13,115 bases of DNA from positions 1-13,115 of the forward strand of contig JARDZO010000156.1 of assembly GCA_029240815.1 (NCBI GenBank), read 5' to 3'. The translations under genes were made by a program, and so were the position numbers. Below are positions 8,355-13,115 of this stretch, piece after piece. Position 1 is the first letter of the stretch, and every line of letters begins with the position of its first letter. This stretch comes from Brevibacillus sp. (GTDB lineage: Bacteria; Bacillota; Bacilli; Brevibacillales; Brevibacillaceae). The notes under the pieces were generated by a model. That model did not search any database, was not told where the DNA came from, and saw only the letters and a list, made by a program, of their open reading frames with translations.

Positions 8355-9497
8355 CTAGCGTAAAAACCGAGCAAAGACCTCGTTGCCAAGCGGAAGACCT
8401 TTCTCGGTCAAACGGAGATGCTCCTCCTGCTCTTCCAGCATCCCTTTGGACAACTCTTCTTTTATTATGTTCCCAAACACTTCATGTACGGATACGCCAA
8501 AGCGCTCAGCAAACTTCGCCGTATCTACTCCTTCTCGCAATCGCAGGCCGAGGATCATCTGTTCCTCCATCGCATCCTCGCGCGGAACGGCGAACTGCTC
8601 TACCCGCGGTTGACCTTCTTTGCTCATTTGCATATAGACAGCTAGCGGGCCTGCATTTACATGTCTTTCCCCACCCACATAGCCGTGGGCACCTGCACCC
8701 AAACCATAGTATTCGTCATTGAGCCAATAGGTCTTATTATGTTTGCTTTCAAAACCTTTTTTTGCAAAATTGCTGATCTCATACTGCTGGTAGCCGTGCT
8801 TCTCCATTTCCTCGATCAAAAGCATGTACATCGCCAGCTCAGTGTCTTCGGAAGGCAGCGGGAGCTGATCTTTTTGATACAGGGTATGGAAGAGCGTATT
8901 TTCTTCTACTTTCAAACTGTAGGCGGAGAAATGAGTCGTTCCCAAAACGAATGCTTTTTTAAGCGTCTCACGGAAAATATCCATCGTTTGATCTGGCAAG
9001 CCGAACATCAGGTCGATCGAGATGTTTTCAAAGCCGACATTTTGCGCATTCTCGATGCTGCGGTAGACATCATCCGTGTCATGAATCCGTCCGAGCCGTT
9101 TCAGCAGGGCATTATCAAAGGACTGCACCCCAAAGCTCAGCCGATTCACACCGAGTTCTCGCATGATGCGGAGTTTCTCTACATCAGTAGTACCCGGATT
9201 CGCTTCCATCGTAAACTCGATATCCGGTGTCCAGTACTGCCCGAGGTTGTCCCGCACGCTCTCTAAAAACATCCGCATTTGCGCATGATCCAGGAACGTC
9301 GGTGTACCACCGCCCACAAAGATCGTCTTGACACGCTCTGGCCTTTGGCTCGTGAAGGTCCGTTCCATTTCCTTTTTCAATGCCTCGAGGTAATCCCATA
9401 CCAGCTGTGGGTTGTTGGTCACAAACGAGTTGAAATCACAATAAAAGCATTTATTTGTACAAAAGGGAATGTGGATGTAAACCGATTGTGGCATCAT
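8355..9497 (-). CDS. hemW: Radical SAM heme chaperone HemW
   Basis: HemW is a HemN-like radical SAM protein thought to bind heme and pass it to target proteins; it was long misnamed oxygen-independent coproporphyrinogen III oxidase. In the 380-residue product the cluster motif is CTNKCFYCDF (cysteines 13, 17, 20). True HemN has a further cysteine right after (CxxxCxxCxC), whereas here the residue is Phe22, which supports HemW. GGGTPT (62-67) is the SAM-contact motif, and a HemW C-terminal domain follows (EEQMILGLRLREGVD). The start is the first of two tandem ATGs, with AGGAGG 9 nt upstream. It lies 60 bp after lepA and 145 bp before hrcA, as in B. subtilis. Confidence 0.96.
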   Translation of the reverse strand: MMPQSVYIHIPFCTNKCFYCDFNSFVTNNPQLVWDYLEALKKEMERTFTSQRPERVKTIFVGGGTPTFLDHAQMRMFLESVRDNLGQYWTPDIEFTMEANPGTTDVEKLRIMRELGVNRLSFGVQSFDNALLKRLGRIHDTDDVYRSIENAQNVGFENISIDLMFGLPDQTMDIFRETLKKAFVLGTTHFSAYSLKVEENTLFHTLYQKDQLPLPSEDTELAMYMLLIEEMEKHGYQQYEISNFAKKGFESKHNKTYWLNDEYYGLGAGAHGYVGGERHVNAGPLAVYMQMSKEGQPRVEQFAVPREDAMEEQMILGLRLREGVDTAKFAERFGVSVHEVFGNIIKEELSKGMLEEQEEHLRLTEKGLPLGNEVFARFLR

Positions 9498-9539
9498 GTC
9501 CCTTTCCCTCCTTTTTTCCTGAATATAGAATGGAAAAGA

Positions 9540-9556
9540 CCTGACACATGGTCAGG
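9540..9556 (-). terminator. Possible weak terminator/attenuator after lepA
   Basis: Directly after the lepA TAG the minus strand has a 6-bp stem CCTGAC/GTCAGG with a 5-nt loop, followed by TCTTTTCC. The stem is short and the T-run is interrupted. Read-through into hemW is likely, because the gap is only 60 bp and shows no separate promoter. It may reduce hemW expression relative to lepA. Confidence 0.4.
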
Positions 9557-9557
9557 C

Positions 9558-11375
9558 CTACTTCTTCTCATCCATGCGCAGAACAGCCATGAAGGCTTCC
9601 TGTGGAACCTCGACGGAACCGACAGATTTCATGCGCTTCTTCCCTTCTTTTTGCTTTTCGAGGAGTTTGCGTTTCCGCGAAATGTCCCCGCCGTAGCACT
9701 TGGCAAGTACGTTTTTGCGCAGAGCGCTGATCGTCTCGCGCGCTACGACCTTTTGCCCTATCGTCGCCTGGATCGGCACTTCGAATTGCTGACGTGGAAT
9801 GAGTTCCTTCAGCTTTTCGCAAATGACTTTACCGCGGGCATAAGCCGTATCCTTGTGTACGATGAACGACAGGGCATCCACCATCTCACTGTTCAACAGA
9901 ATATCCATTTTCACCAGCTTGGATGGTTTGTAGCCAGCCAATTCGTAGTCAAAGGAAGCATAACCGCGTGTGCTGGACTTCAACAAATCGAAGAAGTCGT
10001 AGACGATCTCAGACAGAGGCATGTCGTATTTGAGCTGTACGCGATTTTCACCCATGTACTGCATGTCGAGGAAATCGCCACGCTTGCCTTGACACAGCTG
10101 CATCACGTCACCCACGTATTCTTTCGGCACCATGACGGTGGACAGAACATAAGGCTCTTCGATGGTCTCGATCTTCTGTGCATCCGGCATCTTCGACGGG
10201 TTGTCGATCTCGAAAACTTCACCGTTTGTTCTCGTAATACGGTAAATAACGCTCGGTGCAGTCGTGATCAGGTTGATGTTGAATTCTCGCTCAATGCGCT
10301 CCTGAATGATTTCCATGTGCAACAATCCGAGGAAGCCGCAACGGAAGCCAAATCCGAGAGCCTGCGATGTCTCTGGTTCAAACTGCAGGGAAGCATCATT
10401 CAGCTGCAATTTTTCCAACGCTTCACGAAGGTCGTTATACTCGTTCGTTTCGATTGGGTAAAGACCACAGAATACCATCGGGTTGATCTTGCGGTAACCT
10501 GGCAATGGCTCGGAAGCAGGACGGCTCGCATCTGTGATGGTGTCCCCCACGCTCGTATCTCCCACCGTTTTAATGGAAGCAGCCACATAGCCTACATCTC
10601 CGACTGTCAATTCATCTACTTGCGTCTGACGCGGAGTAGAAGTCCCGATTTCGGTAATCTCGAATGACTTGCCTGTCGCCATCATCTTGATTTTCATACC
10701 TTTTCGCAAGGTACCGTTGACCACTCGGATCGAGGCAATTACGCCACGGTAGGCATCGAAATAGGAGTCAAAAATCAATGCTTGCAATGGAGCGTCTGGA
10801 TCTCCCTCTGGCGCCGGTACTTTTTGTACCACCGCTTCGAGCACTTCTTTAATCCCGATCCCAGCTTTGGCAGAGGTCAGAACTGCCTCACTGGCATCCA
10901 GCCCGATAACATCCTCTACCTCTTGCTTGACGCGCTCTGGCTCCGCGCTAGGCAAGTCGATCTTGTTAATGACTGGGATGATCTCCAGATTACTATCCAG
11001 CGCCAAGTAAACGTTTGCCAGCGTCTGGGCTTCGATCCCTTGCGCTGCGTCCACTACCAGAATAGCCCCTTCACAAGCAGCCAGGCTGCGGGAAACCTCG
11101 TACGTAAAGTCGACGTGTCCAGGGGTATCGATCAGGTGGAGGATGTATTCCTCCCCGTCATCCGCTTTATAGTTCAAACGCACGGCATTCAGCTTGATCG
11201 TAATACCGCGCTCTTTTTCCAGCTCCATCGTATCCAGAAACTGGGCTTCCATCTCACGCGCTGAGAGCGCACCAGTCAATTCCAAAATACGGTCAGCCAG
11301 CGTAGACTTCCCATGGTCAATGTGGGCGATGATGGAAAAATTTCGAATCCTTTTCTGTCTTTCACGGCGATCCAT
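9558..11375 (-). CDS. lepA: Elongation factor 4 (LepA), translational GTPase
   Basis: LepA/EF4 is a ribosome-associated GTPase implicated in initiation, 30S biogenesis and back-translocation. The 605-residue product has the GTPase motifs G1 AHIDHGKST (17-25), G2 RGITI (56-60), G3 DTPGH (83-87), G4 NKID (137-140) and G5 SAK (168-170). Domains II, III and V follow, then the LepA-specific C-terminal domain with [18 protein letters not shown] and [11 protein letters not shown] use the ATG at 11375; GGGAGGG lies 12 nt upstream. A GTG at 11396 overlaps that site and would add only seven residues. It is transcribed from a promoter in the divergent region and is followed closely by hemW. Confidence 0.98.
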   Translation of the reverse strand: MDRRERQKRIRNFSIIAHIDHGKSTLADRILELTGALSAREMEAQFLDTMELEKERGITIKLNAVRLNYKADDGEEYILHLIDTPGHVDFTYEVSRSLAACEGAILVVDAAQGIEAQTLANVYLALDSNLEIIPVINKIDLPSAEPERVKQEVEDVIGLDASEAVLTSAKAGIGIKEVLEAVVQKVPAPEGDPDAPLQALIFDSYFDAYRGVIASIRVVNGTLRKGMKIKMMATGKSFEITEIGTSTPRQTQVDELTVGDVGYVAASIKTVGDTSVGDTITDASRPASEPLPGYRKINPMVFCGLYPIETNEYNDLREALEKLQLNDASLQFEPETSQALGFGFRCGFLGLLHMEIIQERIEREFNINLITTAPSVIYRITRTNGEVFEIDNPSKMPDAQKIETIEEPYVLSTVMVPKEYVGDVMQLCQGKRGDFLDMQYMGENRVQLKYDMPLSEIVYDFFDLLKSSTRGYASFDYELAGYKPSKLVKMDILLNSEMVDALSFIVHKDTAYARGKVICEKLKELIPRQQFEVPIQATIGQKVVARETISALRKNVLAKCYGGDISRKRKLLEKQKEGKKRMKSVGSVEVPQEAFMAVLRMDEKK

Positions 11376-11450
11376 GTGTTGTTCGTTCCCTCCCACGCGA
11401 ATCCATTCAAACGTTCCGGATTGCGGTTCACAAAAAATACACTAACAGTA

Positions 11451-11480
11451 ATTATATCAAACGCATGACATATGGCGCAA
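11451..11480 (-). promoter_or_regulatory. lepA promoter
   Basis: The minus strand has a perfect -10 TATAAT (11451-11456) and an 18-bp spacer to TTGCGC (11475-11480), which keeps only the TTG of the -35 consensus. Transcription would begin near 11444, leaving a leader of about 70 nt before lepA. I see no riboswitch-like structure in that leader. Confidence 0.6.
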
Positions 11481-11545
11481 CCAAAGAGAATCAGGCATTC
11501 GCCGCTTTTCGTATCGCCTCCATATATTTCCTGTGATAGAGTGGA

Positions 11546-11551
11546 CATAAT
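11546..11551 (+). promoter_or_regulatory. Weak candidate -10 for the GNAT gene
   Basis: CATAAT matches five of six -10 positions and lies about 60 bp before the GNAT start codon. No good -35 is found 16-18 bp upstream. The call is tentative, and the gene may use another sigma factor or an activator. Confidence 0.25.
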
Positions 11552-11609
11552 GAGATGATTCGAGCCATGCAGTATCAATATTCAAACGTTTTCGTCAAGG
11601 AGGCTACAA

Positions 11610-12476
11610 ATGTTAAATCAAACCATCCCTCAGATGCACATATTGTCGGAGCAAGACATCCCGGGATTGATCGAATTATCCTCATCCGTAGAATGGGATT
11701 ATAACGCGGAAGAACTGCGAACCATCTTGGCAATCGGCACCGTGTATGGGCACAAAAACGAGGCCAATCAGCTCGTCTCCTGTGCGGCTGTCATTCCCTA
11801 TGAAGATGAGCTCGCTACCATCGGCATGGTCATCGTCCATTCCTCCTGCAGAGGCTTAGGTCTGGGGCGTTCGCTCATGAAAGCATGCATGGAAGCCGTC
11901 CCACTCGACTCCGCAGTCATGCTGATTGCCACAAAAGAAGGCCAGCCTTTATATGAAAGCTTGGGCTTCGTGACGGTAGATTCCATTCACAAATGGATAA
12001 GGAAAAACTTTTCCCCACTGACTCACGAGCCCCATTCAGAACCAATTGACATCGTCCCCATGAAAGAGAGTGACCTGCCTGCTGTCAATGAATTGGACGC
12101 TCGGGCAGTCGGAAGCAAACGCTCCTCCTTTTTGCATGCGCGTATGCAGCAGGCAAAGACGTGCATGGTCGTCCAAGATCAAGAGGGCACTATCGTTGGC
12201 TTCGGCTATGCAGTACAAGGTCCGATAAACCTCGTGGCAGGCCCCATTGTGGCAAGAAATCCTGCAGAAGCCACGAGTCTGCTCTGCAAACTGACAGATG
12301 GACATGAAGGCAATATTCGAATCGACGTACCGGATGGACAGGAAGCCTTCCTGCGCTTTCTTGCCCAAAACGGCTTTGAAAAGTCGAATCAGCCACCAGT
12401 GATGATTGCCCGAGCCAAAAGCTTGCCACGACGTTCCGGCCATTATTTCGGGATTGGCGCTCAAATTTTCGGCTAA
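11610..12476 (+). CDS. Two-domain GNAT family N-acetyltransferase
   Basis: This is a 288-residue protein with two GNAT modules. The N-terminal module (~8-130) is catalytically plausible: beta-4/helix region IGMVIVHSSCRGLGLGRSLM with the acetyl-CoA pyrophosphate loop RGLGLG at 81-86, then LYESLGF (114-120) typical of the last GNAT strands. The C-terminal part (~146-275, IDIVPMKESD... GFGYAV...IDVP...FLRFLAQNGF) resembles the degenerate second GNAT domain of YitH-like enzymes (the Acetyltransf_18 type) and lacks a clear acetyl-CoA loop. The substrate is unknown. AAGGAGG sits 6 nt before the ATG. It is the only plus-strand gene in the window, divergent from lepA, and ends at a bidirectional terminator. 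No signs of transfer are seen. Confidence 0.9.
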   Translation: MLNQTIPQMHILSEQDIPGLIELSSSVEWDYNAEELRTILAIGTVYGHKNEANQLVSCAAVIPYEDELATIGMVIVHSSCRGLGLGRSLMKACMEAVPLDSAVMLIATKEGQPLYESLGFVTVDSIHKWIRKNFSPLTHEPHSEPIDIVPMKESDLPAVNELDARAVGSKRSSFLHARMQQAKTCMVVQDQEGTIVGFGYAVQGPINLVAGPIVARNPAEATSLLCKLTDGHEGNIRIDVPDGQEAFLRFLAQNGFEKSNQPPVMIARAKSLPRRSGHYFGIGAQIFG

Positions 12477-12481
12477 ATAGC

Positions 12482-12512
12482 AAAACGGACCATCAGGGGC
12501 GGTCCGTTTTTT
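12482..12512. terminator. Bidirectional intrinsic terminator between convergent genes
   Basis: A perfect 10-bp stem AAAACGGACC/GGTCCGTTTT (12482-12491 with 12501-12510) has a 9-nt loop. On the plus strand it ends in six T residues, and on the minus strand in four. It starts 5 bp after the GNAT stop and lies 9 bp past the end of the converging minus-strand gene, so it serves both. Confidence 0.9.
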
Positions 12513-12521
12513 CATATACAC

Positions 12522-13115
12522 CTATTTTTGCCGCGAATTGATTTGGTCAAGCACCTTTTGCGGGAACATCTTTTGCAAGCTGCTTTGGTAACGGTTTCCG
12601 TCTTCTGGCATCTGGAAATTCGAAATCTTGTACTCGTTTCCGTTGTACATGATCTCAAACACCATCGGCGCACTGACTCCTGACGACAGTCGTGGATCCT
12701 TGCTCAAAATTTTCACCCAAGCATATACTTTACGTCTGGCTGCATCAGGTGCTTCGACTCCCAACAGCTCGATTGTCACTTCCCGGTCGTCTCCTAGCCA
12801 CCCCAGATTGGCCCCCTCTGTCTCGAGGTATTCACGTATAATCGGCTCCACCATTTTTCGATTGGTCGGAGAAATGCCCGCTTTTACCTCGACAAACACT
12901 TGCCCCAGATGTTTTCCATCTGCGAGCACCTGCAGCTTCCAGATGCCCGGCTCAGGTAACGTAATACCAGACGAAAAATGACCCTGCGCATCAAACAACG
13001 GCCCACTAACCGGATACGTTCCGAGCGTCAACCGCACTCCTTCGCTACTGTAGCCAACCAGCTCTACCTTTGCAGTCAGGCCCGCATCCAATAACCAAAC
13101 TATACGCTGCTGCTG
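12522..13115 (-). CDS. Unrecognised protein, possibly extracytoplasmic with an Ig-like domain (N-terminus missing)
   Basis: The reading frame stays open to the right edge, so only the last 197 residues of a longer protein are seen. A TTG at 13091 could be read as a start, but it has no ribosome binding site inside the window and the frame continues through QQQRIVWLL. The first ~75 residues end in ITLPEPGIWKLQVLADGK and GQVFVEVK, a pattern typical of a secreted Ig-like beta-sandwich; a DUF4871-like domain is one possibility. The remaining ~115 residues (NRKMVEPIIREYLE..., KVYAWVKI, MVFEIMYNGNEYKISNF) look like an alpha/beta domain I do not recognise. A signal or lipoprotein peptide, if any, lies outside. 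The function is unknown. Confidence 0.8.
   Translation of the reverse strand, partial: QQQRIVWLLDAGLTAKVELVGYSSEGVRLTLGTYPVSGPLFDAQGHFSSGITLPEPGIWKLQVLADGKHLGQVFVEVKAGISPTNRKMVEPIIREYLETEGANLGWLGDDREVTIELLGVEAPDAARRKVYAWVKILSKDPRLSSGVSAPMVFEIMYNGNEYKISNFQMPEDGNRYQSSLQKMFPQKVLDQINSRQK

Larger units (their letters stand above)
11405..11590. repeat. 11-bp direct repeat in the lepA/GNAT divergent region
   Basis: ATTCAAACGTT occurs at 11405-11415, in the lepA leader, and again at 11580-11590, just before the GNAT ribosome binding site. An exact 11-mer repeated by chance within about 230 bp is uncommon. It may be a shared operator for the two divergent genes, but no known regulator is recognised, and coincidence remains possible. 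Confidence 0.35.

Noticed and set aside
9279..10667. Plus-strand open frame of 462 codons opposite lepA and hemW
   Set aside because: It crosses two well-supported genes on the other strand, resembles no family, and its composition is that of a shadow frame.
11276..11578. Minus-strand 100-codon frame covering the lepA promoter and start
   Set aside because: It overlaps the lepA 5' end in another frame and would begin upstream of the lepA promoter; no ribosome binding site or family resemblance.

Overview
The window looks like a stretch of chromosome from a Bacillales firmicute, most likely the Paenibacillaceae and quite possibly Brevibacillus; the genus is inferred from protein resemblance and gene order, not from a search. 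Supporting signs are the order lepA-hemW-hrcA-grpE-dnaK-dnaJ-prmA-rsmE-mtaB known from Bacillus subtilis, a perfect CIRCE operator, strong AGGAGG-type ribosome binding sites, a 610-residue Gram-positive-sized DnaK, and intrinsic terminators with U-tracts. Base composition is moderate and even, and I see no insertion sequence, prophage, CRISPR array, tRNA or rRNA.

Layout, in the direction of transcription (mostly the minus strand, right to left). At the right edge (12522-13115) is the 3' part of a minus-strand gene for an unrecognised protein with a possible Ig-like domain. It converges on a plus-strand two-domain GNAT acetyltransferase gene (11610-12476), with a bidirectional terminator between them. 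The GNAT gene is divergent from lepA across a 234-bp intergenic region that holds a good lepA promoter. lepA (EF4 GTPase) is followed after 57 bp by hemW (heme chaperone-type radical SAM protein), with a small hairpin at the lepA stop.

The heat-shock operon then starts from a sigma-A-type promoter whose 5' leader carries CIRCE: hrcA (its repressor), grpE (TTG start), dnaK and dnaJ. Between dnaK and dnaJ are a GC-rich hairpin, a 13-bp-stem intrinsic terminator and a likely extended -10 promoter directly before dnaJ. Part of the transcription should therefore stop after dnaK, while dnaJ and downstream genes get their own input. Downstream come prmA (ribosomal protein L11 methyltransferase), rsmE (16S rRNA m3U1498 methyltransferase), mtaB (tRNA ms2t6A37 methylthiotransferase) and, overlapping mtaB by 4 bp, a NUDIX hydrolase gene that runs off the left edge.

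Functionally this is a protein and RNA quality-control cluster: the HrcA-controlled DnaK-DnaJ-GrpE chaperone machine, followed by ribosome and tRNA modification enzymes, with the EF4 translation factor and HemW just upstream. Almost everything is conserved core genome. The most interesting signals are regulatory (the dnaK/dnaJ intergenic module) and the translationally coupled NUDIX gene that lengthens the operon. I found no convincing undescribed system.
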